From assembly GCF_034424525.1 (NCBI RefSeq), contig NZ_CP139979.1, positions 3,311,001-3,375,000 on the forward strand: DNA of 64,000 nt. Reading direction: 5' to 3'. Made by a program: the position numbers and the translations under genes. Below the pieces are notes generated by a model. That model searched no databases and was not told where the DNA came from. It saw only the letters and a program-made list of their open reading frames with translations. The stretch comes from Sphingobium yanoikuyae (lineage in GTDB: Bacteria; Pseudomonadota; Alphaproteobacteria; Sphingomonadales; Sphingomonadaceae). Shown in pieces: positions 18,802 through 28,397 of this stretch; the first letter of the stretch is position 1, and each line of letters starts with the position of its first letter.

Positions 18802-20226
18802 TCAGGGGCGGGTCGCCGCCACGCGGATCACGCCGACGCCCTTGACCGTCTCGATCTTCGTGCCGAACGGCGCGGACAGGCGCTGCAGCCGTTCCAGGAT
18901 GCGCGCGCCGGTGGTGGCATCGGCCAGGTGCGGCACGCCCTTGCCCGCGCCCGTCGCATTGACGCCCAGGTCAACGGGATAGAGGCGAATTTCGCTCAAC
19001 TGGCCATCCTTGTAATGGCTGACCGCGATCACCGTTTCATAGAGGTTGGGATCGCCAAATTCCTTCGCCCCGCGCGCCTGTAACAATTCGGGCGCGGTCA
19101 CGCTGCCCGGCGTGATGCCGAACTGGTCGTACATGTCGGCCGGCAGGTCATCCAGGCTGTTGTTCATCATCGCAAAGTTGCCGAGCGAATAGAAGATCGG
19201 CTTGCCCTTGTAGATCTCGATCCCGCGCAGCTGGTGCGGGCCATGGCCGACATAGGCGTCCGCGCCGGCATCGATCGCCTGATGCGCCAGACCCTGGGCG
19301 AAATTGGCGGGCGTCTGGCTGGCATTGCCGGGCTCATGATTGTGCAGCGAGAAGACGGCGAAATTACCATTCTGCTTGGCCTGGCGCACGGCCAGCATGT
19401 TGGCGGCGACATCCCTGGCGTTGAGATCATATTCGATCGTCATCGGTGCGGTCGGGGTTGTCGTCGCCCGATATTCGCGGCCCTTCATCTTGACCGGCGC
19501 GCCCGCCTTGGTGCCCGCCAGCCGCGCGATCGTCGCCAGATCGGTGTCGGACACCAGACCGACCTCGACGCTGCGGATGGCGTTGGCGCCGCCACGGCCG
19601 GGCACCTGGCCCAGCGGATCGGAGGCCGGCGACATCGGCGTGAAGCTGGTGGTGGCCGACACCAGTCCGACACGGCCATGCGGCCCGTCATAATAGGCCG
19701 GGGCGCGGGCTGCGGTCATCGAACGGCCGGTGCCGGCATGGACGATATGCGCGCCGTCGAGCAGCGCCAGCGTGTCATACAGCCCCTCCACGCCCCAGTC
19801 GGTGGCGTGGTTGTTGGCATGGCCGACAATGTCGATGCCCATCTTCGCCACATCAGCCGGAACGGCGGGATCGGCCAGCATCCAGGTGCCACCCGACTCC
19901 GCCTGGGGCGAGCCCTTGAAGGTCTTGAGGTCGAGCGCGGTCGTCTCGAAATTGCCGAAGGTCACATCCGCACCGCGCAGGATGCGCAGCATGTCGGGCG
20001 ACTGCTGCTCGATCGTCGCCAGCATCGGACGCAGATAGATGAGGTCGCCCACCGCCGCGAAGCTGAAATCACCGGCGATCGGGCTGGTCGGCACGCGGCT
20101 GGTCGACAGCTGGCCACCGCTTTCCTCTTCCTCGGCATGGGCCACGATCGGCGCGGTCAGCATCAGCGCGGCGCCGGCCAGCGACAGGCTGCGCACTGCG
20201 CGGCGGCGAAGAATCTTGGACAGCAT
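18802..20226 (-). CDS. CapA-family (PGA_cap) metallophosphatase-like protein
   Basis: 474 residues from ATG 20226. Signal peptide MLSKILRRRAVRSLSLAGAA to about AHAEE. The PGA_cap domain follows: FSFAAVGDLIYLRPM, FGNFETTALD, GIDIVGHANNHATDWG, FSLHNHEPGN, YVGHGPHQLRGIEIY and SLGNFAMMNN. The family shares the calcineurin fold of CapA, linked to poly-gamma-glutamate or other surface-polymer formation. No capsule synthase genes are nearby, so the substrate is unknown. The frame continues upstream of 20226 without a signal peptide, which supports the chosen start. Confidence 0.88.
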   Translation of the reverse strand: MLSKILRRRAVRSLSLAGAALMLTAPIVAHAEEEESGGQLSTSRVPTSPIAGDFSFAAVGDLIYLRPMLATIEQQSPDMLRILRGADVTFGNFETTALDLKTFKGSPQAESGGTWMLADPAVPADVAKMGIDIVGHANNHATDWGVEGLYDTLALLDGAHIVHAGTGRSMTAARAPAYYDGPHGRVGLVSATTSFTPMSPASDPLGQVPGRGGANAIRSVEVGLVSDTDLATIARLAGTKAGAPVKMKGREYRATTTPTAPMTIEYDLNARDVAANMLAVRQAKQNGNFAVFSLHNHEPGNASQTPANFAQGLAHQAIDAGADAYVGHGPHQLRGIEIYKGKPIFYSLGNFAMMNNSLDDLPADMYDQFGITPGSVTAPELLQARGAKEFGDPNLYETVIAVSHYKDGQLSEIRLYPVDLGVNATGAGKGVPHLADATTGARILERLQRLSAPFGTKIETVKGVGVIRVAATRP

Positions 20227-20318
20227 CAACGGACTTCCCCTTTGTAACTTTGTGTCGGGGATAGCCGGTCGGGCTGACATGAACCTGTCGCCGGGACAGG
20301 CTTTTCTGTTCGGCGGCG

Positions 20319-21809
20319 CTATTCGGCGCGAAACGCGATGGTGACGCACAGCCCCCGGCCGGTCCGTCCGTCGGCGAGGCTGATCTGCGCGCCCATCCGG
20401 TCGGCGAGCGCGCGGGCGATCGGCAGGCCAAGGCCGGTGCCCGGCGTCGCGCTGTTGCCCGGCATGCGATAGAAACGGTCCCACACCTTTTCGCGCTGCG
20501 CCTCAGGAATGCCCGGACCATCATCGTCGATGTCGACCATCGCCTGCCCCTCGCGGCGATAGAGATGGACGGTCACCGTGCCGCCCGGCCGGTTGTAGCG
20601 GATCGCATTGTCGAGCAGATTGCCGATCAGCTCCGCCGCCAGCCCCGGCTGGCCGACCGCCATGGCCGGACCGACCATCGCCTTGTCATAGCCGATCTCG
20701 ATATCGGCCGGCGCCTGGGCGGCGCGATCGGCGATTACGTCCGCGGCGACTTCGGACAGGTCGAACGGCCCCATGCGCATGTCGCCATCCTCCTCGCTGC
20801 GGGCGAGCGCGATCAACTGGCGCAGCAATTGTTCGAGGCTGTCGATGGCGTGGGGAATATCCTGCAACGCCGCCTTGCCCTGTGGCGAGGCCGCGCCATA
20901 GCGATCGAGCACGTCGAGATGGACCCGCGCCACGGCGAGCGGCGTGCGCATCTGGTGCGAGGCGTTGGAGGTGAACTGCCGCAGCGAATTGGTCGCCCGC
21001 TCCAGCCGCGCCATCAGCCCGTTGAAGGCCGCGACGAACGGCTTGATCTCGACCGGCGTGGCGTCCGCCATTTCCATGCGGAAAGCCGGCGACGCCTCGC
21101 GCCGGGCGGCCTCCACCTGCCCCGTCAGGTCCGACAGCGGCCGCAGTCCCCAGCGGATCGCCCACCAGAAGAGCAGCCCGGTGACCAGCAGCACCGCGAC
21201 GCCGACCAGCAGCACCTGGCGCAGGAACAGCCTTTCATAGGCGGACCGATCATCCAGATAGTCGGCAATCTGGATCGCGATCAGCCTGTCATCGCCATAG
21301 GCGCGGCGCATCTCGGTCGCGATCCGCACCGGCTTGCCGTGCAGCGTGCCGCTGCGCAGATAGGCCGCCTGGGTAACATAATGGGCGTCCGCCGGATCGA
21401 GATAGCCGCGCACCAGCGGCGTCTTGCGATAGGCATTCTTGAAGGTCGCGGGCGGATGGCGATCGGTCACGCCATCCCAGTCCGCGCGATAGTCGGCGGG
21501 CGGCTTCAGGCTGGGATCGCCGGCGACCAGCGTATCGCCGCGATAGACGCTGTAATGGACCACCGGCCGGGCGCGACGCTGGAGCAGGTGAATGACCAGC
21601 GGCACCAGCCGCTTCTGGTCGGCGGGCGGGCTGTTATAGGCAAGGCTGAGCGTGCGGACCGACCCCACCAGCACCCGGTCGACCGTGTCCGCCTCGGTAT
21701 TGTGATTGACCAGTGCGGTGATGACGGAAAAGACCAGCACCAGCGCCGTCAGCGGCATCATCACCGCCCCGGTCAGGCGCAGCCGCAGCGAGGAAGACAA
21801 TCTGCGCAT
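20319..21809 (-). CDS. Sensor histidine kinase, TctE/QseC type
   Basis: 496 residues. Helix about 13-33, periplasmic sensor about 34-195 of the 2CSK_N type found in TctE-like kinases, helix about 198-218 (VLLVGVAVLLVTGLLFWWA), HAMP-like region, HisKA with NASHQMRTPLAVARVHLDVL, and HATPase with NLLDNAIRYN, DDGPGIPEAQ and GTGLGLPIARAL. Transcribed after its regulator partner, 27 bases downstream of the regulator stop. TctE-like kinases often sense carboxylates; the ligand here is unknown. Confidence 0.92.
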   Translation of the reverse strand: MRRLSSSLRLRLTGAVMMPLTALVLVFSVITALVNHNTEADTVDRVLVGSVRTLSLAYNSPPADQKRLVPLVIHLLQRRARPVVHYSVYRGDTLVAGDPSLKPPADYRADWDGVTDRHPPATFKNAYRKTPLVRGYLDPADAHYVTQAAYLRSGTLHGKPVRIATEMRRAYGDDRLIAIQIADYLDDRSAYERLFLRQVLLVGVAVLLVTGLLFWWAIRWGLRPLSDLTGQVEAARREASPAFRMEMADATPVEIKPFVAAFNGLMARLERATNSLRQFTSNASHQMRTPLAVARVHLDVLDRYGAASPQGKAALQDIPHAIDSLEQLLRQLIALARSEEDGDMRMGPFDLSEVAADVIADRAAQAPADIEIGYDKAMVGPAMAVGQPGLAAELIGNLLDNAIRYNRPGGTVTVHLYRREGQAMVDIDDDGPGIPEAQREKVWDRFYRMPGNSATPGTGLGLPIARALADRMGAQISLADGRTGRGLCVTIAFRAE

Positions 21810-21836
21810 GTGTATGGCGGTCGATCAGCCCGGCGC

Positions 21837-22502
21837 TCAGGCCGCTTCGATCATATAGCCCAGGCCGCGGATCGTGCGGATCGACGGGCCTGACGGCTGC
21901 AACTTGCGGCGCAGGCGGCCGACATAGACTTCCAGTGCATTGGGCGTGACGGCATCGTCGAAGTTGAACACTTCGGCCGACAGCCTTTCCTTGGCCACCA
22001 CCTTGCCCGGCCGGCCCATCAGCGTTTCCAGCACCGCCAGTTCGCGCCGGCGCAGGTCGATCATGCTGCCTTCCAGATAGACAGTGCGGCTGGACCGGTC
22101 GAAGCTCAGCGTGCCGATGCGCAGCACCGGATCGAGCGTGCCCTGGCTGCGCCGCACCAGCGCGCGGACCCGCGATTCCAGTTCGCGCGGATCGAACGGC
22201 TTGGCCATATAATCGTCGGCGCCGCGATCCAGACCATTGATCCGGTCGTCGATCATGTCGCGAGCGGTCAGGATGATGATCGGCGTCCGCGCACCGCGCG
22301 CACGCAGCCGGCTCAGCACTTCCAGGCCATCGAGATCGGGCAGGCCCAGGTCCAGGATGATCGCGCTATAGGGTTCCTGATCAGCCAGCCGCAGCGCATC
22401 CTCGCCGCTGGTCAATATGTCGACGGCAAAGCCCGCGCCTTCCAGCGAGGCCATGATTCCCCGCGCCAGACGCTCATCATCTTCCACCAGCAACAAACGC
22501 AT
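21837..22502 (-). CDS. OmpR-family response regulator, TctD/QseB type
   Basis: 221 residues from ATG 22502 (MRLLLVEDDERLARGIMASL). Receiver with phospho-acceptor in SAIILDLGLPDLDGLEV and Lys in DDYMAKPFDPREL, then a winged-helix DNA-binding domain (VTPNALEVYVGRLRRKL). It is first in the pair with the TctE-like kinase and divergent from the serine hydrolase and TonB-receptor genes, which are plausible targets. Confidence 0.94.
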   Translation of the reverse strand: MRLLLVEDDERLARGIMASLEGAGFAVDILTSGEDALRLADQEPYSAIILDLGLPDLDGLEVLSRLRARGARTPIIILTARDMIDDRINGLDRGADDYMAKPFDPRELESRVRALVRRSQGTLDPVLRIGTLSFDRSSRTVYLEGSMIDLRRRELAVLETLMGRPGKVVAKERLSAEVFNFDDAVTPNALEVYVGRLRRKLQPSGPSIRTIRGLGYMIEAA

Positions 22503-22599
22503 TACAGCACTCCTACCGATCCCGGCAGGCACCCTCGATCGACATTAAATTGCGATACGCATCCACAGCAGGAATGCAAATACCAAATAAAAAGCCCTT

Positions 22600-22621
22600 A
22601 TCTTGCCGTTGATTGCAAGAT
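22600..22621. promoter_or_regulatory. Inverted repeat in the divergent promoter region
   Basis: Arms ATCTTGC and GCAAGAT (7 bp, perfect) around an 8-base centre, 98 bases upstream of the response regulator and about 160 bases upstream of the hydrolase. Either an operator or a small hairpin in the hydrolase leader. Confidence 0.3.
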
Positions 22622-22642
22622 CGGCCGCCGCACCCCTCTCTG

Positions 22643-22658
22643 TGTCAGGTTCGTGACA
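22643..22658. promoter_or_regulatory. TGTCA-N6-TGACA candidate regulator site
   Basis: Inverted repeat TGTCA GGTTCG TGACA in the 279-base interval between the divergent response regulator and hydrolase genes. The position fits a dimeric activator or autoregulatory site for the adjacent OmpR-family regulator. This is inferred from symmetry only. Confidence 0.35.
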
Positions 22659-22781
22659 GCGACTCCGGTTAGGACTCGCCAGGAAAGACGGACGACGACG
22701 GATTTTCCGCCGTACGCGCCGCCGGAAAAAACAGATCGCAGCGCGGCAAGAGCGCTTCGGGCGCACAAGGGGAACATTGAT

Positions 22782-24416
22782 ATGACGACCGTTCGGTCCT
22801 CGCTCGCGGGGGCGCTCATCTGCATGGCTGCGGCACTGCCCGCTGCCGCCATGGCGCAATCGGCCAGCCCGGCCCCGGCTGATGCCGCGTCGCTCGCCCG
22901 CCTCGACGCGCTGTTCGCGCGCTGGAACAGCAAGACCGCCCCCGGCTGCGCCGTCGCCGTCTCGCGCAATGGGCAGGCGATCGCCACCCGCGCCTATGGC
23001 ATGGCCAGCCTGGAACTGGGCGTCCCCCTCACCCCGGACAGCATTTTCGAGGCCGGATCGGACTCCAAGCAGTTCACCGCCGCCGCGACCCTGATGCTGG
23101 CGCATGCCGGCAAGCTGTCGCTGGACGATGACATCCGCAAGGTCGTGCCGGAAATGCCCGATTACGGCACCCCGGTCACGATCCGCCACCTGCTGCACCA
23201 CACCAGCGGCCTGCGCGACTGGGGTTCGGTCGCCGCGATCGAGGGCTGGCCGCGCAACAGCCGCACCGCCGACAATCAGGACATGCTGAACATCGTCGCG
23301 CGCCAGAAGGAACTGAACTTCGCGCCCGGCAGCCATTATCTCTACAGCAACAGCAACTATAACCTGCTCGCCATCATCGTCGCGCGGGTCAGCGGCCAGT
23401 CGCTCGCCGACTTCACCCAGGATCATATCTTCAAGCCGCTGGGCATGACCCACACACGCTGGCGCGACGATCATGGCGATGTCGTGCCGGGCCGCACCGG
23501 CGCCTATGAATTTGACGATGGCGTCTATCGCAACGACCAGGTGATCGAGGACGCCTATGGCAATGGCGGCCTGCTGACGACGGTCGGCGATCTGGTGAAG
23601 TGGCAGGCGGCGCTTGACGCCGAGACGTTCGGCACCGGCTTCACCGCGCAGATGCAGACGCCGACCAAGCTGAATGACGGCACGCCGATCGCCTATGCAC
23701 TGGCGCTGGTGAACCTCGACCATCATGGCCAGCAGGAAGTCAGCCACAGCGGTTCGACCGGCGGCTACCGCGCCTGGATGGCCCGCTATCCGCAGCAGAA
23801 GCTGGCCGTGTCGCTGCTCTGCAATAGCGGCAATGCCGATACGCCGGTGCTGGGCCGCGATGTCGCCGACATCTTCCTGCCTGCCTACAAGGCCAAGGCC
23901 TATACCCCCAAGGGGCCGCTGCCCTCGGGCACCTATGCCGACGGCATGACCGGCTTCCCGGTGCGCTTCGACAGCGACGACAAGGGCAATCTGCGCGCCG
24001 ACGGCCGGGTGCTGACGCCGGTGGGTCCGGGCCGCTGGGCGCAGCGCGAGGATATCTTCGCCTTCGACAAGACCGGCCTGACGCTGGAACATCGCGAGGG
24101 CGAGAAGATCGCCTATCGCAAGGTCGATGCCGTCACCGCCTTCGACGCCAAGCCCTATGTCGGCCGTTTCTGCGGCGTCGACACCTTCGCCTGCCTCAGC
24201 TTCAAGCAGCAGGGCAATACGCTGACCTATAGCGGCCCGCGCTGGTACAACACGCCGCTCAGCCCCGCCTATGCAGACGTCTTCACCGGCGAAGCCGCGC
24301 CGGGCGCAGGCCGCATCACCGTCAAGTTCGAACGCGACGCATCGGGCGCGGTCACCGCGCTGCGCTTTGGCGAAGGGCGTGCCTACGACGTCGCCTTCCG
24401 CCGCGTCGCCGACTGA
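22782..24416 (+). CDS. Secreted serine hydrolase, beta-lactamase class C fold
   Basis: 544 residues from ATG 22782 after AAGGGG. Signal peptide 1-25 (AMAQS). The catalytic SxxK motif is S93-DSK in EAGSDSKQFTAA, the YxN motif is in LYSNSNYN, and the third motif is HSGSTGG. An extra C-terminal domain of about 170 residues follows, as in penicillin-binding-protein-like esterases and D-aminopeptidases of this family. It acts in the periplasm or outside. It is followed after 72 bases by a TonB receptor gene. The substrate (ester, peptide or lactam) cannot be told. Confidence 0.88.
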   Translation: MTTVRSSLAGALICMAAALPAAAMAQSASPAPADAASLARLDALFARWNSKTAPGCAVAVSRNGQAIATRAYGMASLELGVPLTPDSIFEAGSDSKQFTAAATLMLAHAGKLSLDDDIRKVVPEMPDYGTPVTIRHLLHHTSGLRDWGSVAAIEGWPRNSRTADNQDMLNIVARQKELNFAPGSHYLYSNSNYNLLAIIVARVSGQSLADFTQDHIFKPLGMTHTRWRDDHGDVVPGRTGAYEFDDGVYRNDQVIEDAYGNGGLLTTVGDLVKWQAALDAETFGTGFTAQMQTPTKLNDGTPIAYALALVNLDHHGQQEVSHSGSTGGYRAWMARYPQQKLAVSLLCNSGNADTPVLGRDVADIFLPAYKAKAYTPKGPLPSGTYADGMTGFPVRFDSDDKGNLRADGRVLTPVGPGRWAQREDIFAFDKTGLTLEHREGEKIAYRKVDAVTAFDAKPYVGRFCGVDTFACLSFKQQGNTLTYSGPRWYNTPLSPAYADVFTGEAAPGAGRITVKFERDASGAVTALRFGEGRAYDVAFRRVAD

Positions 24417-24488
24417 TTTTCAGCCATCACACAAGAGCCGCTCGGGTCGCGGCCACAACAAAGCAAGAGCAAAAGGGGACTATTGGAA

Positions 24489-27182
24489 ATGCGTATTGAA
24501 GACACTGGATTTCGCCGCCTGCTGATGGCGGGCAGCGCCGGGGCCGCCCTGGTCCTGTCGCTCGCCACGGCGCAGGTCGCCCTGGCACAGGACAGCACGC
24601 CCGCCGCCGACGATGACGCCGGTTCGATCGTCGTCACCGGTTCGCGCATCGACCGCAAGGGCTTCGACGCGCCGACCCCGACCACCGTCGTGGGCGAGAG
24701 CGAACTGCGCCAGGGCGCCCGTCCCAGCATCGCGCAGGTGCTGAACGACCTGCCGCAGTTCCGCGCGACCCAGTCGCCCGCCAGCACCGTCGCCAACACC
24801 AACTCCTCCTCGTCGGCGATGGACCTTCGCGGCCTGGGCGTCACCCGCACCCTGACCCTGCTCAACAACCGCCGCTTCACCGGCTCGTCGGACCTCAACA
24901 CCGTGCCGCAGGGCCTGGTGAAGCGGGTCGAGATCGTCACCGGCGGCGCCAGCGCAGCCTGGGGCTCGGGCGCGATCGGCGGCGTCGTCAACATCATGCT
25001 CGACGATGATCTGGAAGGCCTGACCATCGGCGCGCAGAACGGCGTGTCGTCGCGTGGCGACGGCTATCGCTACAGCTTCGACGGCACCTTCGGCACCCAT
25101 TTCGCCGACGGTCGCGGCCACTTCATGATCGGCGCCGAATATCAGAATGACGAGGGCATTCTGGACCGCAACTCGCGCAAGAATGTCGGCAGCGCCAACC
25201 TCTTCTCGCCGACCACGGGCGACCATGACTATATCCTGGTGCGCGACGTCAACAGTTCGACCACCAGCCTCGGCGGCCTGATCACCTCGGGCACGCTCAA
25301 GGGCCAGACCTTCAATTCGGACGGCACGCTGCGCGCCTTCCAGTACGGCAGCCAGATCAGCGGTTCGACCATGGTCGGCGGCGAAGGCGTGGCCACCAAC
25401 GACGAATATGCGCTGACCAACCCCTATCAGCGCGTCAACAGCTATGCCCGCGCCAGCTTCGAGGTTGGCGACGCCACCTTCTGGGCGGACGGCAGCTACA
25501 GCCGCATCTGGGCCAAATATCCCTTCTATGCGGAAAATGGCACCTACACCCTGTCGGCCAGCAATCCCTATCTGTCGCAGTCGATCCGCGATCAGCTCGC
25601 CGCCGCCGGCGAGACCAGCATCAAGGTCGGCCGCTTCTTCGAGGATTATGGCTATCGCACCTTCGGCTATTATCGCCAGAATGTGGAAGGCGCGATCGGC
25701 GTCGATGGCAGCTTCGCGGACGGCAAATGGCGCTATTCGGCCTATTACAGCCATGGCGAAAACCGCAACATGCAGAGCTATGACAACCAGATCACCGGCG
25801 CGAACCTGACCGCCGCGCTGGATGCCGTGACCGACAGCAGCGGCAATATCGTCTGCCGCACCGCGCTCACCGATCCGACGACCGCCTGCCGCCCGCTCAA
25901 CATCCTGGGCGAAGGCGCCGCCAGCCAGGACGCGATCGACTATGTGTTCGGCAATGTCGCCCGCGTCGTCTACACCACCAAGCTCGACAGCGCCGGCGCC
26001 AGCCTGCGCGGCGACCCCTTCTCCACCTGGGCCGGTCCGGTTTCGGTCGCCTTCGGTGCGGAAGCCCGCTGGGAAGAGCAGGTCACCAACAGCCTCGACG
26101 CCACCTCGGCCGCCAAGGGCTTCAGCCGCTTCAACTTCTCGCCGCTCGACGGCGGGTTCAACGTCCAGGAAGCGTTCGGCGAAGTCGCCATCCCGCTGCT
26201 CGACCAGCCGTTCAGCAAGCTCGATGTCAACGGTGCGGCCCGCTACAGCCGCTACAGCACCAGCGGTGGCATCTGGTCGTGGAAGCTGGGTGTGACCGAT
26301 CGCATCTTCGACAATCTGCTGCTGCGCGTGTCGCGTTCGCGTGACATCCGTTCGGGCAGCCTGGCGGAACTCTACACCACCACCACGACCAGCTTCACCA
26401 CGGTCGCGGAAAATGGCAGCACCTACTCGATCACCCGCTATGGCGGCGGCAATGCGAACCTGAAGCCGGAAATCGGCAGCACGCTGACCGCCGGCGCCGT
26501 GTTCACGCCGACCTTCCTGCCGGGCTTCAACCTGTCGGTCGACTATTACAACATCAAGCTCAAGGACGCGATCACCTCGCTGGGCGCACAGGACGTCATC
26601 AGCGGTTGCGCCAACGGCAATACCGACCTGTGCAGCCAGATCGTGCGTGACACTGCCGGTGCCCCGACCACCATCTACACCACCTATATCAACCTGGCCG
26701 AATACAAGACCGCCGGCGTGGATATCGAGGCCAGCTACACCCTGCCGCTGAGCAAGGTGAGCGGCGGCCTGGGCGGCACGATGCGCTTCCGCGGCCTCGC
26801 CACCTATGTCGACAAGGTGCTGATCAACGACGGCATGACCAGCGTCGACCGTGCCGGTGACGTGGGCGACAATGTCAGCTTCGGCACGCCGCACTGGCGC
26901 GCCACCGGGTCGATCAACTACAGCAGCCAGGACGTCTCGGTCGACGCCCGCGTCCGCTATGTCGGCGGCGGCAAGTTCAACCATGCGCTGGACATCGCCA
27001 ACAACGACATCGCCGCCCGCGTCTATGTCGACCTCGGTGCCCAGGTGAATGTCGACAAGTTCACCCTGTTCGCCAACGTCAACAACCTGTTCGACCGCGA
27101 TCCGCCGCTGACCACCTATGGCGCGATCCACTATGACACGATCGGCCGTTACATGACGGTCGGTGCCAAGGTTCGCTTCTGA
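24489..27182 (+). CDS. TonB-dependent outer-membrane receptor
   Basis: About 897 residues from ATG 24489. Signal peptide ends near ALAQ. A TonB-box-like segment SIVVTGSRI precedes the plug (TTVVGESELRQGARPSIAQV, IVTGGASAAWGSGAIGGVVN). The barrel ends in the aromatic terminus TVGAKVRF. The type resembles large sphingomonad receptors with polar-residue-rich loops. Its neighbours, a secreted hydrolase upstream and quinate/shikimate genes downstream, suggest uptake of a plant-derived compound, perhaps after ester cleavage. That link is only inferred. Confidence 0.9.
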   Translation: MRIEDTGFRRLLMAGSAGAALVLSLATAQVALAQDSTPAADDDAGSIVVTGSRIDRKGFDAPTPTTVVGESELRQGARPSIAQVLNDLPQFRATQSPASTVANTNSSSSAMDLRGLGVTRTLTLLNNRRFTGSSDLNTVPQGLVKRVEIVTGGASAAWGSGAIGGVVNIMLDDDLEGLTIGAQNGVSSRGDGYRYSFDGTFGTHFADGRGHFMIGAEYQNDEGILDRNSRKNVGSANLFSPTTGDHDYILVRDVNSSTTSLGGLITSGTLKGQTFNSDGTLRAFQYGSQISGSTMVGGEGVATNDEYALTNPYQRVNSYARASFEVGDATFWADGSYSRIWAKYPFYAENGTYTLSASNPYLSQSIRDQLAAAGETSIKVGRFFEDYGYRTFGYYRQNVEGAIGVDGSFADGKWRYSAYYSHGENRNMQSYDNQITGANLTAALDAVTDSSGNIVCRTALTDPTTACRPLNILGEGAASQDAIDYVFGNVARVVYTTKLDSAGASLRGDPFSTWAGPVSVAFGAEARWEEQVTNSLDATSAAKGFSRFNFSPLDGGFNVQEAFGEVAIPLLDQPFSKLDVNGAARYSRYSTSGGIWSWKLGVTDRIFDNLLLRVSRSRDIRSGSLAELYTTTTTSFTTVAENGSTYSITRYGGGNANLKPEIGSTLTAGAVFTPTFLPGFNLSVDYYNIKLKDAITSLGAQDVISGCANGNTDLCSQIVRDTAGAPTTIYTTYINLAEYKTAGVDIEASYTLPLSKVSGGLGGTMRFRGLATYVDKVLINDGMTSVDRAGDVGDNVSFGTPHWRATGSINYSSQDVSVDARVRYVGGGKFNHALDIANNDIAARVYVDLGAQVNVDKFTLFANVNNLFDRDPPLTTYGAIHYDTIGRYMTVGAKVRF

Positions 27183-27196
27183 TCCCTGGCTGATCG

Positions 27197-27235
27197 ATGT
27201 GCGCGGGCACCCCCTTGCCCCCTGCCCGCGCACAT
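27197..27235. terminator. Hairpin after the TonB receptor gene
   Basis: Perfect 13-bp arms ATGTGCGCGGGCA and TGCCCGCGCACAT with a 13-base C-rich loop, starting 15 bases after the receptor stop. It lies 106 bases before the LysR gene and probably ends the receptor transcript. Confidence 0.6.
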
Positions 27236-27340
27236 TGAAAACCCGTCTTCGAACGACCGGCACCCACGCGGCGGGCTTTCATGCGCCGCTCCGCTGGGCT
27301 AGCACGCGCTATCCATCCGGTGCAGGATCATGGACGTTCG

Positions 27341-28246
27341 ATGCTCACGGTTCGACAGATAGAAATTTTCCGCGCCGTCATGATTACCAAGACGGTCAGC
27401 GGCGCCGCGCGGATGCTCGGCACGTCCCAGCCCGGCCTCAGCCGGATGCTCGGCCATATGGAGGACAGGCTGCAGTTCCGCCTGTTCGACCGCACCCGCG
27501 GCCGGCTGGTGCCGACCCAGGAAGCCGGCGTGCTGTTCGAGGAGATCGAACGCATCTACAAGGGCTTCGACGATCTCGCCCATGTCATCCGCCGGCTGGC
27601 CAAGGGGGAGGACAAGACCTTTCGCGTCGGCGCATCGCCCTCGCTCGGCCATTCGATCCTGCCCCAGATGCTGGCCCGCCTCAGCGCCAATTATCCCGGC
27701 CTCACCATCCAGTTCGATATTCTCTCGGTCGAGCAGGCGATCGATTATCTCGCACTCCAGCGTGGCGAATATGCGCTGACCGTCTTTCCGATCGACCATC
27801 CCAACATCCTGTCCAGCCGGATCGGCGCCGGGCGCATGGTCTGCGCCGTGCCCAGCCATCATCCGCTGGCGGATCGCGGCCGGATCGGCGTGGCCGACCT
27901 TGCCGGCGCGCAACTGCAATCCTTCCGCCCCGATACGCCCCATGGCCGGATCATCGCCGACATGTTCGCCCGCGCCGGGCAGGAGCCGGACGTTTCCACC
28001 TATATCCGCTTCGCCGAAACCGCGGTCGCCTTCGTCGCCAACGGCATGGGCGTGGCGCTGGTCGACAGCTTCACCGCGATGCAGCCCCATGCCGACACCG
28101 TCCGCTTCCTGGAATTTGAAGACCCCGGCGTGCTTCCGGTCTATATCAACCGCAATATGGAATCGCCGCGCGCCATCATCGGCGAAACCTTCGAGGAGAT
28201 TGCCCGCAGTGCGATGCTCGCCCTGCCGCGCCCGCCAAAGCCATAA
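27341..28246 (+). CDS. LysR-family regulator of the quinate/shikimate genes
   Basis: 301 residues from ATG 27341. N-terminal helix-turn-helix: MLTVRQIEIFRAVMITKTVS, AARMLGTSQPGLSRMLGHME. An effector domain follows (FRVGASPSLGHSILPQMLAR). It stands directly before the MFS-dehydrogenase-porin genes. A 19-base LysR-type box overlaps its stop codon and a near copy precedes the dehydratase gene, so it likely controls both units, with quinate, shikimate or protocatechuate as effector. Confidence 0.9.
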   Translation: MLTVRQIEIFRAVMITKTVSGAARMLGTSQPGLSRMLGHMEDRLQFRLFDRTRGRLVPTQEAGVLFEEIERIYKGFDDLAHVIRRLAKGEDKTFRVGASPSLGHSILPQMLARLSANYPGLTIQFDILSVEQAIDYLALQRGEYALTVFPIDHPNILSSRIGAGRMVCAVPSHHPLADRGRIGVADLAGAQLQSFRPDTPHGRIIADMFARAGQEPDVSTYIRFAETAVAFVANGMGVALVDSFTAMQPHADTVRFLEFEDPGVLPVYINRNMESPRAIIGETFEEIARSAMLALPRPPKP

Positions 28247-28259
28247 CATAGCGATATAG
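28241..28259. promoter_or_regulatory. LysR-type box 1 (MFS-dehydrogenase-porin unit)
   Basis: CCATAACATAGCGATATAG contains an ATA-N9-TAT core with the T-N11-A spacing of LysR-type sites (T28244, A28256). It overlaps the lysR stop codon and lies about 140 bases before the MFS start. It matches box 2 at 33934-33952 in 16 of 19 positions. Confidence 0.65.
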
Positions 28260-28397
28260 CGAAGCGCATCTGGAGCGGTGGAAATTACCTATTGAATGGA
28301 TGAGGCATAGCCATCCGCAGAATAGAAGCCGACAGGCCACCGGACAAGCAAGGCAAGGGCGCAGGGCGCCGCGAGAGGATGAAAGGCATTATTCGAG

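Noticed and set aside
18751..20484. A hidden jetD gene downstream of jetC
   Set aside because: Both strands were read. Only the CapA-like gene with a signal peptide and PGA_cap motifs is present; no nuclease-like frame is seen.
24480..27263. 927-codon minus-strand frame
   Set aside because: Antisense to the TonB receptor, with no domain and an amino-acid composition typical of a shadow frame.
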